NCBI RefSeq assembly: GCF_001687335.1 | Contig: NZ_MAGO01000001.1 | Coordinates: 1 to 64,000, forward strand | Source of the DNA: Dissulfuribacter thermophilus | GTDB taxonomy: Bacteria; Desulfobacterota; Dissulfuribacteria; Dissulfuribacterales; Dissulfuribacteraceae | Length of the DNA: 64,000 bases | Direction: 5' to 3' | Part shown: one piece after another, positions 18,256 through 26,750 of the stretch | Layout of the letters: every line of letters begins with the position of its first letter | Numbering within the stretch: position 1 is the first letter of the stretch | Position numbers and translations under genes: made by a program | Notes under the pieces: generated by a model | Seen by the model: only the letters and a program-made list of their open reading frames with translations | The model's database searches: none | What the model was told of the DNA's origin: nothing

Positions 18256-18284
18256 TTGACACCATAGGTGAATTTTGATACAGG
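18256..18284 (+). promoter_or_regulatory. Candidate promoter for YTD cluster
   Basis: TTGACA at 18256-18261 and TACAGG at 18279-18284 with a 17-base spacer, about 109 bases before the yedE-like start codon. The -35 is consensus and the -10 is poor; TATACT near 18312 is another possible -10. Confidence 0.35.
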
Positions 18285-18292
18285 GGATTAAC

Positions 18293-18306
18293 GTGAACCG
18301 TTTCAC
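18293..18306. promoter_or_regulatory. LacI-family-like operator upstream of YTD cluster
   Basis: GTGAACCGTTTCAC is an imperfect palindrome (12 of 14 positions) with a central CG, the form bound by LacI/GalR-type repressors. It lies just after the candidate promoter. No such regulator gene is present in the window, so this is only a pattern. Confidence 0.3.
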
Positions 18307-18392
18307 ACTATTATACTTGTAATTAGACTATTTTAAAAACTAGGTTCATGCAAGAGTATCAAACATAATGGAAAACTGAGGAGGGCTTATAC

Positions 18393-19736
18393 ATGGGTAC
18401 ATTCGCGGAAAAGGCAAAGAATCTGTACAAGAATCTGTGCCAGACAGAGTGGAATGCAACAGTTACAGGTGTCATTATTGCGATTCTTAGCATCTTGATA
18501 ATGGCATGGTGGCGGCCATGGGGTGCAGTAGGTGCAGTTCGAAACTGGGGGGAATGGATCCTTTATGGTTTAGGAGTATTTGATACACCTCCTCCAAGTT
18601 TCATCATCAATTCTGGCTCTGTAATCGGCATAGGATTTGTAGCAGGGGCTTTTGTATCGGCATGTCTTGGAAATGACTTCTCATTCAAATTCCCACCACC
18701 ATGGGAATTGTGTAAAGCCGTAATGGCTGGAATTCTCATGGGGATAGGCTCTGCATTTGCAGGTGGCTGTAATGTGGGTGGTATGTACAATGCTATAGGA
18801 AACCTTGCAGCCAATGGTTTCACCATGTGGATTGGCCTTGTTATAGGGGTCATTATGGGATTGAAGTACATCTACTGGGAGATGGAACACGTAACATGGG
18901 GGACCAGCGGAGGAAAAAATATTGACTTTCCATTCGCCTTAAAGATTATCTTGGCCATTATAACAATATTGGCCTTGGTTTGGGGCGCATATACTTATTC
19001 AGCTTCAGATGACTCATATGTCGCTTCCCTGAGTGGCATACTCCTTATATCTGCAGGGCTAGGCTATGCAATGCAGCGCGGAAGATGGTGCATGGTCCAG
19101 GCATTTAGAGAACCTCATATGACAGGTGATTGTACACTGGCCAAATCAGTGGCACTAAGCATTATGATAGTCGCTATCGGTGCCGCAGTTCTCAAATATG
19201 CTGTTCCCCAAAGAGGTTCTGCTGTAGCAGTAGAGACTACGGTAGTTTCTGCCCTTGAAGATCTTGATGTAGATGAAATTAGCGACGAAGAACTAGCTGA
19301 TACCTTGGATGATGTCATTGAGGCAAGTCAGCAGGCAGTTCATGGAGCCCAAAGAGTACTTGACCCAGTAAATTATGTTCGCGGCACATTTGGCTGGGGC
19401 GGCATCTTGGGTGGCATTCTGTTTGGTCTCGGCGCAATGTTAGCAGGTGGTTGCGGTAGTGGAACCCTTTGGCGAGTAGGCGAAGGGCAGATGAAACTCT
19501 GGCTCGTAGTCCCATTCTTCGGAGTTACAAATGCCTTGATGGTACATTGGTTCAAGGCCATACATATGGAAGGTGTTGGGCCAATGCATGTGGGTAGCAA
19601 ACTAGGTAAACACATTTATCTACCCGATGTGTTTGGCTACGGCGGAACATTACTTCTCATTGCAATTATTATGGGACTCTGGTATCTCATAGTTGATTGG
19701 AACGAAGATACCAACAAATTTATTGTAAACATGTAG
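18393..19736 (+). CDS. YeeE/YedE-family transporter (first gene of YTD cluster)
   Basis: 447-residue membrane protein of the sulfur-transport family that includes thiosulfate importer TsuA and YedE. About ten hydrophobic segments are visible. The two halves each carry the family's cysteine motif: AFAGGCNVGGMYNA (C126) and LAGGCGSGTLWRVGEG (C354); another Cys is C91. In known members these cysteines pass the sulfur species through the membrane. An acidic loop of about 35 residues (LEDLDVDEISDEELADTLDD) separates the halves and is unusual. GAGGAGG precedes the ATG. Followed by tusA and dsrE-like genes, it probably imports a sulfur compound, or selenium, for the carriers downstream. Confidence 0.9.
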   Translation: MGTFAEKAKNLYKNLCQTEWNATVTGVIIAILSILIMAWWRPWGAVGAVRNWGEWILYGLGVFDTPPPSFIINSGSVIGIGFVAGAFVSACLGNDFSFKFPPPWELCKAVMAGILMGIGSAFAGGCNVGGMYNAIGNLAANGFTMWIGLVIGVIMGLKYIYWEMEHVTWGTSGGKNIDFPFALKIILAIITILALVWGAYTYSASDDSYVASLSGILLISAGLGYAMQRGRWCMVQAFREPHMTGDCTLAKSVALSIMIVAIGAAVLKYAVPQRGSAVAVETTVVSALEDLDVDEISDEELADTLDDVIEASQQAVHGAQRVLDPVNYVRGTFGWGGILGGILFGLGAMLAGGCGSGTLWRVGEGQMKLWLVVPFFGVTNALMVHWFKAIHMEGVGPMHVGSKLGKHIYLPDVFGYGGTLLLIAIIMGLWYLIVDWNEDTNKFIVNM

Positions 19737-19798
19737 ACGTCACTTCCGCCTTAGACGGAAGAAATCATGAATAAAAATAAAATCATTAAGGAGGAACC

Positions 19799-20056
19799 AT
19801 GAGTGACTTTAAAGTAGCCCCAGATGGTCTCGAAGTTGCTAGGACATTGGACGCTAAGGGCCTCAGCTGTCCAATGCCACTTCTAAGAACCAAAAAGGAA
19901 ATCGAAAAGATCAACTCTGGCGAAATTCTTGAAGTCCTTGGTACAGATCCTGGCTCAAGAAATGATATCCCCGGATGGTGTGCAAGGGCCGGTCACGAGT
20001 ATCTCGGAGAAAAAGAAGACGACGGTTTCATGAGGTTCTACATAAGGAAAAAGTAA
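19799..20056 (+). CDS. tusA: TusA-family sulfur carrier protein
   Basis: 85 residues; small sulfurtransferase that carries persulfide on one cysteine. The conserved CPxP motif is C24-P-M-P in LDAKGLSCPMPLLRTKKEI. A second Cys in GWCARAGHEYLG is also usual for the subgroup found beside YedE. AAGGAGG stands just before the start. In the YTD cluster it presumably accepts sulfur entering through the upstream transporter and hands it to the DsrE-like proteins. Confidence 0.93.
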   Translation: MSDFKVAPDGLEVARTLDAKGLSCPMPLLRTKKEIEKINSGEILEVLGTDPGSRNDIPGWCARAGHEYLGEKEDDGFMRFYIRKK

Positions 20057-20109
20057 ACAGATATTGGAGTCAAAGTAGGTAAACTCCTCGTGTTGTAATC
20101 ACTCGCAAG

Positions 20110-20168
20110 ATACCCCAGATGCGAGCAGTGAGACTAAAGGCAGTCTCTACTGCACGCAGATGGGGTAT
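20110..20168 (+). ncRNA. Long imperfect hairpin in tusA-dsrE spacer
   Basis: Arms 20110-20135 and 20142-20168 pair over about 23 base pairs (helices of 8, 4, 5 and 6) with a 6-base loop, AAAGGC. No T run follows, so it is not a standard intrinsic terminator. It may be an mRNA-stabilising or processing structure that sets different levels of TusA and the DsrE-like proteins. Counted as a structured RNA element, not a known family. Confidence 0.6.
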
Positions 20169-20228
20169 TGTATGGGTGTCTACAAGAACTAACTAGTAAA
20201 TTTCACTCTTTGTAGGAGGTATAAACGG

Positions 20229-20561
20229 ATGGCTCAGGATCCGAACAAATTAGGTATATTTGTCACCTCCCCACAGCACATGAGGCACCTCTTAGGTATA
20301 GTCAGTGCTGCTGTTAGGGCAGGCAAAAAGGTAATGGTATTTCTTACATTCAAATCAATTCATCTTACAAAACACTCAGACTTTATTAAACTCGCCAATA
20401 TGTGCGAAGTAGAAAATCTTGCCATCTGTGCAGATAGCTATACTTGCGAAGGTTATGATGTTGAAAAAGATGTGCCCAAAGGACTCACACCAAAACAGAT
20501 GAGGACCCAGGCATTTCACGGTGGGATAATTGACGAATGTGGAAAGTACTTGGTTTTATAG
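20229..20561 (+). CDS. DsrE-family protein (YTD cluster)
   Basis: 110 residues of the DsrE/DsrF-like sulfur-carrier fold (KLGIFVTSPQHMRHLLGIV ... AGKKVMVFLTFKSI). Cysteines stand at 59, 67, 73 and 104; C67 and C73 (CADSYTCEGY) are in the position where DsrE proteins hold the sulfur-binding residue. In sulfur oxidisers DsrE exchanges persulfide with TusA; here the direction of flow is not known. GTAGGAGG lies upstream. Third gene of the cluster, 172 bases after tusA. Confidence 0.88.
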   Translation: MAQDPNKLGIFVTSPQHMRHLLGIVSAAVRAGKKVMVFLTFKSIHLTKHSDFIKLANMCEVENLAICADSYTCEGYDVEKDVPKGLTPKQMRTQAFHGGIIDECGKYLVL

Positions 20562-20570
20562 GAGGGTCAG

Positions 20571-20912
20571 ATGGAATCCAAAAAGATATTTATGCTACTT
20601 CCTAATCGTATGTATGCAGGGGATGGAATTCGCTCCACCCTTGGACTGGCAATAGAAAATCACTTTGCATATGCAGTCATAATGAATGGGGAATTCCCAC
20701 GTTTCTCAGAATATGTCAAGGAAAACATAGACTGGATCAGAGATATGGAGGGAGACGTCTTCACCTGTGGAGCAGACGCTCCAGAGGGAGTTGAGCTCAC
20801 ACCTATTACCTTGGAAGAGCTCGGAGAGAAGATGAGAGAGGCCGATTTCATCATTCCATACGGCCTACCAAAGCAGAGCAAGACTCCACCACCTGCATGT
20901 GCAGAGGAATAA
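20571..20912 (+). CDS. Conserved protein of YTD cluster, DsrE-like fold
   Basis: 113 residues. The opening (IFMLLPNRMYAGDGIRSTLG) and the predicted alternating beta-alpha pattern suggest a DsrE-like fold, but sequence similarity is weak. Cysteines occur in DVFTCGADAP and near the C-terminus (PPACAEE). It starts 9 bases after the previous stop with GGAGGG overlapping the gap, so it is co-translated. This is probably one of the two 'conserved hypothetical' genes described as part of YTD clusters. Confidence 0.8.
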   Translation: MESKKIFMLLPNRMYAGDGIRSTLGLAIENHFAYAVIMNGEFPRFSEYVKENIDWIRDMEGDVFTCGADAPEGVELTPITLEELGEKMREADFIIPYGLPKQSKTPPPACAEE

Positions 20913-20924
20913 GGGAGGTTAACC

Positions 20925-21113
20925 ATGAGTGAAGAAAAAAAGAAAATCCTGCACGTCTATAGGTCTGAACCCAACGAAGACGTAAAAAAGCTTGTAGAAA
21001 TATTGAACCGCGACAGAGACGCTAAGGAATTCAAACTCTATGACGGAGATCCAAATTATGATCTCCTTGTGCAAATGATTTTTGAAGCTGATCAGACCAT
21101 TAGCTGGTGGTAA
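20925..21113 (+). CDS. Small conserved protein of YTD cluster
   Basis: 62 residues ending in ADQTISWW. The length and terminal tryptophan recall TusB/DsrH proteins of the sulfur relay, but the similarity is not enough to name it and there is no cysteine. GGGAGG precedes the ATG, 12 bases after the previous gene. Last gene of the cluster, followed by a terminator. Confidence 0.78.
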   Translation: MSEEKKKILHVYRSEPNEDVKKLVEILNRDRDAKEFKLYDGDPNYDLLVQMIFEADQTISWW

Positions 21114-21127
21114 ACGGCGAAGAAAGC

Positions 21128-21159
21128 GGGGGCTGTTAAACTCTCTCAGCCCCCCTTTT
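21128..21159 (+). terminator. Rho-independent terminator of YTD operon
   Basis: GGGGGCTG at 21128-21135 pairs with CAGCCCCC at 21147-21154 across an 11-base loop, followed by TTTT. It ends the cluster and may also serve the convergent pilC gene. Confidence 0.85.
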
Positions 21160-21165
21160 CATATC

Positions 21166-22377
21166 TCAACCTCCAACTGCTCCTGCCATTTGAAAAATCG
21201 GAAGATACATCGCTATAATAATTGAACCTATTGTACCCCCCAAGAAGACAATCATTAGCGGTTCAATAGCACTTGTCAACGCGTCTACTGCAGCGTCAAC
21301 TTCCTCATCATAGAAATCTGCTATCTTATTCAACATGTCGTCTAAGGCACCTGTTGTCTCTCCAACAGATATCATCTGGACCACCATATTAGGGAAAATA
21401 CCACTTTCCAAAAGCGGCTGGGCAACAGTCTTACCTTCACTTATACTCGATCTTACCTTGTAAATGGCGTCTTCGACAATCTTATTACCAGCAGTGCCAG
21501 CTGCTACATTGAGGGAGTCAATAATTGGAACACCACTGTTCAACAATGTTCCAAGGGTCCTGGTAAATTTTGCAACGGACACCTTTCTTAAGAGAGGCCC
21601 TAGGACAGGCACCTTTAAAATAAACCTATCCAAAATCCTTGCCCCCTTTTCAGTTGAATGAAACTTTTTTAAGGCAACTATAAGGCCAATAAGCGCCGCT
21701 ATAATGTGGAGTATATAGGCTTTAACAAATTCACTGATATCTATTACAAGCTGGGTAGGAGCTGGAAGGGCATGCCCTGATTCTTCAAACATCTTTTGAA
21801 AGACGGGTATGACGAAGATGAGGATAATGGCCAAAACAACCACTGCTATGGTGAGCACAATCGCAGGATACATCATTGCACCCTTGACTTTTCTTTTTAA
21901 CCGCTCTGCCTTTTCCATATATGTAGCGAGACGTTTCATTACCTCATCTAGTATACCTCCGATCTCACCGGCCTGAATCATGTTACAATAAAGCCTATCA
22001 AAGATCTTAGGGTGCTTTTTCAGTGCATCTGCAAACGTAGAACCACTCTCCACATCCTGCTTGATCTCATGGAGGATCTTTTTGAATGTCTTATTTTCCT
22101 GCTGCTCAACCAGGGCATCAAGCCCCTGAACCAGCGGAAGGCCTGCATCTATCATGGTGGAAAGTTGTCTTGTAAAGACCACCACATCCTTTGTCTTCAC
22201 CTTGGGCTGAAAAAAGCTGATATCAGCCAGTAAATCCCTGGGCTTTTTCTTTATTTTTGTAACCCTAATGCGCTGGCGTCTAAGAATTAACCGGGCAATT
22301 CGTTCGTCTTTGGCCTCAATCTCTCCCTTTTTCTTCTCTCCGGTTGAGGTTACGCCGTGCCAGACATAGACAGGCAT
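21166..22377 (-). CDS. pilC: Type IV pilus / type II secretion inner-membrane platform protein
   Basis: 403 residues of the GspF/PilC family with two repeated T2SSF domains. The first is around 70-195 (VVFTRQLSTMIDAGLPLVQGLDAL) and the second around 270-400 (AKFTRTLGTLLNSGVPIIDSL). Three membrane helices are visible, including YPAIVLTIAVVVLAIILIFV and the last helix near the C-terminus. The protein is the membrane partner of PilB-type ATPases, two of which lie at the window edges. Its ATG overlaps the stop of the DUF167 gene by one base, placing it at the end of the aromatic operon. Confidence 0.93.
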   Translation of the reverse strand: MPVYVWHGVTSTGEKKKGEIEAKDERIARLILRRQRIRVTKIKKKPRDLLADISFFQPKVKTKDVVVFTRQLSTMIDAGLPLVQGLDALVEQQENKTFKKILHEIKQDVESGSTFADALKKHPKIFDRLYCNMIQAGEIGGILDEVMKRLATYMEKAERLKRKVKGAMMYPAIVLTIAVVVLAIILIFVIPVFQKMFEESGHALPAPTQLVIDISEFVKAYILHIIAALIGLIVALKKFHSTEKGARILDRFILKVPVLGPLLRKVSVAKFTRTLGTLLNSGVPIIDSLNVAAGTAGNKIVEDAIYKVRSSISEGKTVAQPLLESGIFPNMVVQMISVGETTGALDDMLNKIADFYDEEVDAAVDALTSAIEPLMIVFLGGTIGSIIIAMYLPIFQMAGAVGG

Positions 22378-22676
22378 CAGGGAAGTACCCCCTTGTCAAT
22401 AAGCTTTTTTACATCCTCTAGCCCAACACCCTCTATAAAAAAGGTCTTTTTTCTGGAACTTTGACCTGCCTTCAGCAATATGTGCTTCTTGGGGACTCCA
22501 AATACCTTTGATATCACCTTGATGGCCTCTTCATTGGCCTTACCGTCAACAGGCGGGGCCTTTAACCTGAGCTTCACTGCATCACCATAAAGACCTGCGA
22601 ATTCAGAGCGCGAGGCACGTGGCTGACAGTGTACCTCTATGAGAATACCACCTTTGTACCCCTTAAAATATCCCAT
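22377..22676 (-). CDS. DUF167 (YggU) family protein
   Basis: 99 residues of the small conserved DUF167 family, function unknown. The core reads QPRASRSEFAGLYGDAVKLRLKAPPVDGKANEEA, split here as QPRASRSEFAG and LKAPPVDGKANEEA. Sits three bases after tyrA and overlaps pilC by one base. DUF167 proteins are often found near pilus, yggT or isomerase genes. Confidence 0.9.
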   Translation of the reverse strand: MGYFKGYKGGILIEVHCQPRASRSEFAGLYGDAVKLRLKAPPVDGKANEEAIKVISKVFGVPKKHILLKAGQSSRKKTFFIEGVGLEDVKKLIDKGVLP

Positions 22677-22679
22677 TTT

Positions 22680-23459
22680 CTAACGCCCAAAACTCTGAAC
22701 CTTTTTAAAAACCTCTATAAACCCCTTTCTGTCACCAGACTTAATGATGTCATAAAGTCTCATGGCATGATCCATAAAACCACCCAATGCCTCCAGGGTA
22801 TGTGGATTAGAAAATTGAATGGTTGCATATAGCTCTGGATCTTGGAGTCTCAGTCTTTCAACGATGTTCATCTGACGCTCAAAACTTGGGGTCGCAAGCC
22901 CAAAGAGGGTTTCTTTATCAGTATATGAATCCTCAAGACTCATACCCAGCGTAACAAGTAGGAAATGATTTAAGGCCTGTACCCAGGCCATCACTGTATC
23001 GTGCTCCTCTGGAGACACAAAAAAGGTCTTGGCACCGGCATTTCGTAAGAGCTTGTCCCACCATTCAGTCCATTCCTCTCCCCTACCTGGACAAATTGCC
23101 AAGCGCCTACCTTCGATACTCTCTTCAAAAGGGCCAAATAATGGGTGAGTACCACAGACTTCACACTTAGTATGCTCCAGCATACATGCCACCTGGGTCT
23201 CTTTGAGAGAACATAGATCTGTCAAAAAACTGGACTCTGGGATGTGTGGACCAATTTCCTCAATAATTTTTGGAAAAACCTCCATGGGGACCGAGACCAC
23301 AATTACGTCTGCCTCTTTTGCCACGTCCACAGATGTGACAGGAGTGTCTACATCTGAAATCATTGGCGCGTATCCCTGTTCCTTGAAGAAATTTGCAAAC
23401 CACTGCCCCATCTTTCCCTTTCCGCCAATGATACCTATAGTCTTAGGCGTTTTTTCCAT
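22680..23459 (-). CDS. tyrA: Prephenate dehydrogenase
   Basis: 259 residues; TyrA-type oxidoreductase converting prephenate to 4-hydroxyphenylpyruvate with NAD(P). The Rossmann fingerprint GIIGGKGKMGQWFA is at the N-terminus, and GTHPLFGP is the conserved catalytic His segment. No chorismate mutase or ACT domain is fused. GGAG lies eight bases before the ATG. It follows aroC in the aromatic operon. Arogenate could be the substrate instead. Confidence 0.9.
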   Translation of the reverse strand: MEKTPKTIGIIGGKGKMGQWFANFFKEQGYAPMISDVDTPVTSVDVAKEADVIVVSVPMEVFPKIIEEIGPHIPESSFLTDLCSLKETQVACMLEHTKCEVCGTHPLFGPFEESIEGRRLAICPGRGEEWTEWWDKLLRNAGAKTFFVSPEEHDTVMAWVQALNHFLLVTLGMSLEDSYTDKETLFGLATPSFERQMNIVERLRLQDPELYATIQFSNPHTLEALGGFMDHAMRLYDIIKSGDRKGFIEVFKKVQSFGR

Positions 23460-23493
23460 GCTGCTTACTCCACATGCTCTTCAGCTTTCACCT

Positions 23494-24561
23494 TTATCTC
23501 TTGGCCTGAGCATTTACCATTTGTCTAAGCAAATGATCTGCCAGCACAAGCCTTACCATAGCCTCACACACAGGCACTATCCTAGGAATTGCCGAAATAT
23601 CATGCCTTCCACCAATCTTAATAGTTGTGGAGCGCCCCTCAACATCTATGGTCTTTTGCTCCTGAGCGATAGAGGGAATAGGTTTAACAGCAGCTCTCAA
23701 GATTATTTCTGCCCCATTAGAAATTCCCGCAAGTATTCCTCCTGCATTATTTGTGAGAAAACCTTGAGGAGTAATAGGATCATTGTTTTCTGAACCCAAA
23801 AGTGTAGAGGCCTTAAATCCCGCCCCGATTTCAACTCCTTTTACTGCTCCTATTGACATCACGGCCTTGGCAAGATCTGCATCTAGTTTGTCAAACACAG
23901 GATCTCCCAGCCCAGGAGGGACTCCTTTACACAAAACCTCCACAATTCCCCCAAGGCTATCTCCATCTTTTTTCACCTGAAGCACCCGCTCTTTCATCTT
24001 CTCAGCTGCATCTCTATCAGGGCAAAAAAATGGATTTTCCTTACAGACACTGAGGTCTCGCTCCTTGGCTTCAATGCCTCCAAGGGCGACTGTATAGGCC
24101 ATAACATCGATTCCGTGTTCTTTTAACAGAATTTTTGCAACTGCCCCTGCGGCAACACGCGCTGCGGTCTCCCTGCCTGAGGACCTTCCCCCTCCACGAT
24201 GATCTCTGATACCATACTTTTTAAGATAGGTTATATCCCCATGTCCAGGACGAAATATGTCCCTTAGATGGTCATATGCACCTGGTTTTGGGTCCTTGTT
24301 CCAGATTATAAGACTTATAGGCGTACCTGTAGTCTTTCCCTCAAACGTACCAGAAAGTATCTCTACACGATCAGGTTCACGCCTAGATGTCTCGGCAACG
24401 CCGCCCTTACCTGGCCTTCTCCTGTCCAATTCCTCCTGGATAACCTCAGGACTAATTGGAAGCCCTGGGGGACAACCGTCTATGACCGCACCTATTGCAG
24501 GGCCATGACTTTCTCCCCATGTCACAACTCTAAAAAGGGTCCCAAAGATGTTACCTGGCAT
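23494..24561 (-). CDS. aroC: Chorismate synthase
   Basis: 355 residues, normal length. Catalyses the FMN-dependent last step of the shikimate pathway, turning EPSP into chorismate. Signature segments are [39 protein letters not shown], and the C-terminal [17 protein letters not shown]. Its start codon lies inside the end of the shikimate kinase gene (11-base overlap) with GAGGA nine bases upstream. Confidence 0.97.
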   Translation of the reverse strand: MPGNIFGTLFRVVTWGESHGPAIGAVIDGCPPGLPISPEVIQEELDRRRPGKGGVAETSRREPDRVEILSGTFEGKTTGTPISLIIWNKDPKPGAYDHLRDIFRPGHGDITYLKKYGIRDHRGGGRSSGRETAARVAAGAVAKILLKEHGIDVMAYTVALGGIEAKERDLSVCKENPFFCPDRDAAEKMKERVLQVKKDGDSLGGIVEVLCKGVPPGLGDPVFDKLDADLAKAVMSIGAVKGVEIGAGFKASTLLGSENNDPITPQGFLTNNAGGILAGISNGAEIILRAAVKPIPSIAQEQKTIDVEGRSTTIKIGGRHDISAIPRIVPVCEAMVRLVLADHLLRQMVNAQAKR

Positions 24562-25093
24562 AACTCAAAATCCTCTCTGAAATTTGCGCAGGGCTTAAAT
24601 CATCCACGTCGATGGCAATGTGGCAAAACTCTCTGTAGAGGGGTTCTCTTTCTCTAAGCACTTCCATTACTTCGTTTATGGGATCACCCTGATCCGTCAA
24701 AGCGGGTCTCATATGGGCAGTGGCTGAATCCTTTGACATCCTTTTTTGAATGGTCTCTAGGCTAGCCCGAAGCCATACTGCTAGGGTATCCCCAGGAAGA
24801 TCTGATAATATGTCCTTGTGTAAAACAACTCCGCCACCAGTTGAAACTACTAGTCTCTTATCATCGCTATCAAAAAGGATCTCTTTTAAGAGCAAGCGCT
24901 CTTTTGCTCTGAAATAATCCCATCCCTTTTCCCTAACTATTTCACTGATCTCTTTCCCCATGCGTTTTTTTAATTCTTCGTCCATATCTATAAAGCCCCA
25001 GCCAAGGCTACTTGCCAACAATCTACCACAGGTAGTCTTTCCAGTGGCCCTAAAGCCCACTAGGAGAATCTTATTGATTTGCTGATCAGGCAA
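24551..25093 (-). CDS. aroK: Shikimate kinase
   Basis: About 180 residues from the preferred start; phosphorylates shikimate at position 3. Walker A is GFRATGKT, followed by [16 protein letters not shown] (shikimate-binding Asp) and the GGG motif in [16 protein letters not shown] at 25093 is chosen because AAGGAG precedes it by nine bases; the longer form from TTG at 25123 adds ten charged residues and lacks a good ribosome site. It overlaps aroC by 11 bases. Confidence 0.93.
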   Translation of the reverse strand: MPDQQINKILLVGFRATGKTTCGRLLASSLGWGFIDMDEELKKRMGKEISEIVREKGWDYFRAKERLLLKEILFDSDDKRLVVSTGGGVVLHKDILSDLPGDTLAVWLRASLETIQKRMSKDSATAHMRPALTDQGDPINEVMEVLREREPLYREFCHIAIDVDDLSPAQISERILSYAR

Positions 25094-25133
25094 TCTATTT
25101 CTCTCCTTCTCCAAAGACCGCAACTCCGACTCT

Positions 25134-25360
25134 TTTAAAAGTGTTGAGTTTTGAGTTATGAGTTAACGGTGTCAAGTGTGTGATAGGGCCAGCCACGGTC
25201 CTGTCAAAGTCGTTGGTAACATCCTTAAAAGAATTACCTTTGTACAAGAAACCGCTGCGTAGACCGACCCTTACCATGTTTTTCCCCTTCAACTCAACAC
25301 TCAACACTTCCAAAGTTCCTTTCCTTCAACTCAAAACTCAACACTCAAAACTTCTAAAAA
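25134..25360. repeat. Family B inverted arms between aroA and aroK
   Basis: A minus-type arm (AAAAGTGTTGAGTTTTGAGT) at 25134-25168 faces two opposite arms (CCTTCAACTCAACACTCAAC at 25286-25310 and TCCTTCAACTCAAAACTCAA at 25321-25356) across about 115 bases. The arms can pair. The last ten codons of aroA run into the right arm. Confidence 0.75.
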
Positions 25361-26614
25361 GGTTTTGTCCCATAGCTCCCAAAAACCTGGAAAGGACTTT
25401 TTAACACAGCTTGGGTCTTCGATTTCAAGGCCTTTAACCTTTAACCCCACAACAGCAAAGCTCATGGCTATCCTGTGATCATCATAGGTTTTTATCCGCG
25501 AAGGTCTGAGACCTTTACCGCCACGGATTATTAGCCCATCGTCTAACTCCTCTACATCTGCACCAAGGCGGGCAAGCTCAGTAGCCATGGCAGCTAGCCT
25601 ATCCGTCTCCTTAATCCTAAGATGAGGGCAATCTTTAATAACCGTTGTACCATTAGCAAAAGGGGCGATTGCAGCAAGCGTTGGAACCATATCCGGCATG
25701 TCCTTCATGCTGACCTCGACCCCCTTGAGCCCACCAACAGATGGACCCACTACAGTCGTCCCCTTTTGAGAACGCATGACAGTGCACCCCATCTTCTCAA
25801 GGAGATCCACAAACCTTGCATCTCCTTGAATGGAATCTTGAGGCAGATTTTCTACTGTCACTGATGAGCCTGTAATAGCTGCCCCTGCAAAAAAATAGGA
25901 GGCACTTGAAGCGTCTCCTTCAATTTGAAATTCTCTTGCCCTGTAACTGCCCTGAGGAACTAAAAAGGCCCCACTGTCTTCTTCGACCTTTATTCCAAAG
26001 GCCTCCATTACTGAAAGAGTTATTTTCAAATATGGACTTGATGCAAGGGGGCCAACAAGAGAAATCCTCGTAGGTATCTTTGTATAGGGCGCAATGAGTA
26101 AAAGTGCAGATAGATACTGACTGCTTTTTGAGGCATCTATGGTTACATCACCGCCTTTAAAGGAGCCATCAGGCACAATAACAACTGGAGGACAACCTGT
26201 ATTGAACTTGCTTTTCACATTGGCTCCCATTGCCCTAAGGGCCTGAAGAAGTGACTCGATTGGACGAGCTTCCATCCTCTTGGTACATGTAAGTTCTATC
26301 TCTGGGCCTTTCTCTAGGAGACAGACCACAGCAGTAAGAAATCTGATGCCAGTCCCATTATTCCCCATAAAAATAGAACACTTCCCTTGGGCTGGAGCGA
26401 AATTCCCTCCTGTACCGTTAATGACCCAGTCATCTCCTTTTTCTTCAATATTGCATCCTAGGGCAACAAGGGCATCCTTTAGAAGTAGCGGATCTTCACT
26501 CCTTAACGGACCAACTATGGTTGAGGTCCCCTGTCCAAGCGCAGCTGTAACAAGGGCCCTTTGGGTTATACTCTTTGAACCTGGGACACAAATAGTTTTT
26601 TCCAACAAGGGCAT
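25331..26614 (-). CDS. aroA: 3-phosphoshikimate 1-carboxyvinyltransferase (EPSP synthase)
   Basis: 427 residues; joins shikimate-3-phosphate to phosphoenolpyruvate. Family motifs are PGSKSITQRALVTAALGQG at the N-terminus, NNGTGIRFL, and LRIKETDRLAAMATELARLGA. The final residues LEVLSVEF and the TGA stop are encoded by an intergenic family B repeat arm, so the natural C-terminus was probably shorter and has been extended by the repeat. GGGAG lies six bases before the ATG. Confidence 0.96.
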   Translation of the reverse strand: MPLLEKTICVPGSKSITQRALVTAALGQGTSTIVGPLRSEDPLLLKDALVALGCNIEEKGDDWVINGTGGNFAPAQGKCSIFMGNNGTGIRFLTAVVCLLEKGPEIELTCTKRMEARPIESLLQALRAMGANVKSKFNTGCPPVVIVPDGSFKGGDVTIDASKSSQYLSALLLIAPYTKIPTRISLVGPLASSPYLKITLSVMEAFGIKVEEDSGAFLVPQGSYRAREFQIEGDASSASYFFAGAAITGSSVTVENLPQDSIQGDARFVDLLEKMGCTVMRSQKGTTVVGPSVGGLKGVEVSMKDMPDMVPTLAAIAPFANGTTVIKDCPHLRIKETDRLAAMATELARLGADVEELDDGLIIRGGKGLRPSRIKTYDDHRIAMSFAVVGLKVKGLEIEDPSCVKKSFPGFWELWDKTFLEVLSVEF

Positions 26615-26640
26615 AATCTACTCCCTCTACTCCAATTCGA

Positions 26641-26724
26641 CCTAAATCCTGCAATTGGCGAGTTTGCCCAAGATGCAAGGCGGGAAAATCATTTTTTGTC
26701 TCCATTTGCCGTGCAGGATTTAGG
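26641..26724. repeat. Palindromic repeat family A, copy 3
   Basis: Perfect 13-base inverted ends, CCTAAATCCTGCA and TGCAGGATTTAGG, around an interior with the family's TTGGCGAGTTTGCCC and GATGCAAGGCG. Lies between aroE and aroA. Confidence 0.85.
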
Positions 26725-26750
26725 TTATACTCTGTCAGCAACACTCAAAC

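Noticed and set aside
20110-20168. Transcription terminator after tusA
   Set aside because: No T run follows and three more genes of the same cluster come after it.
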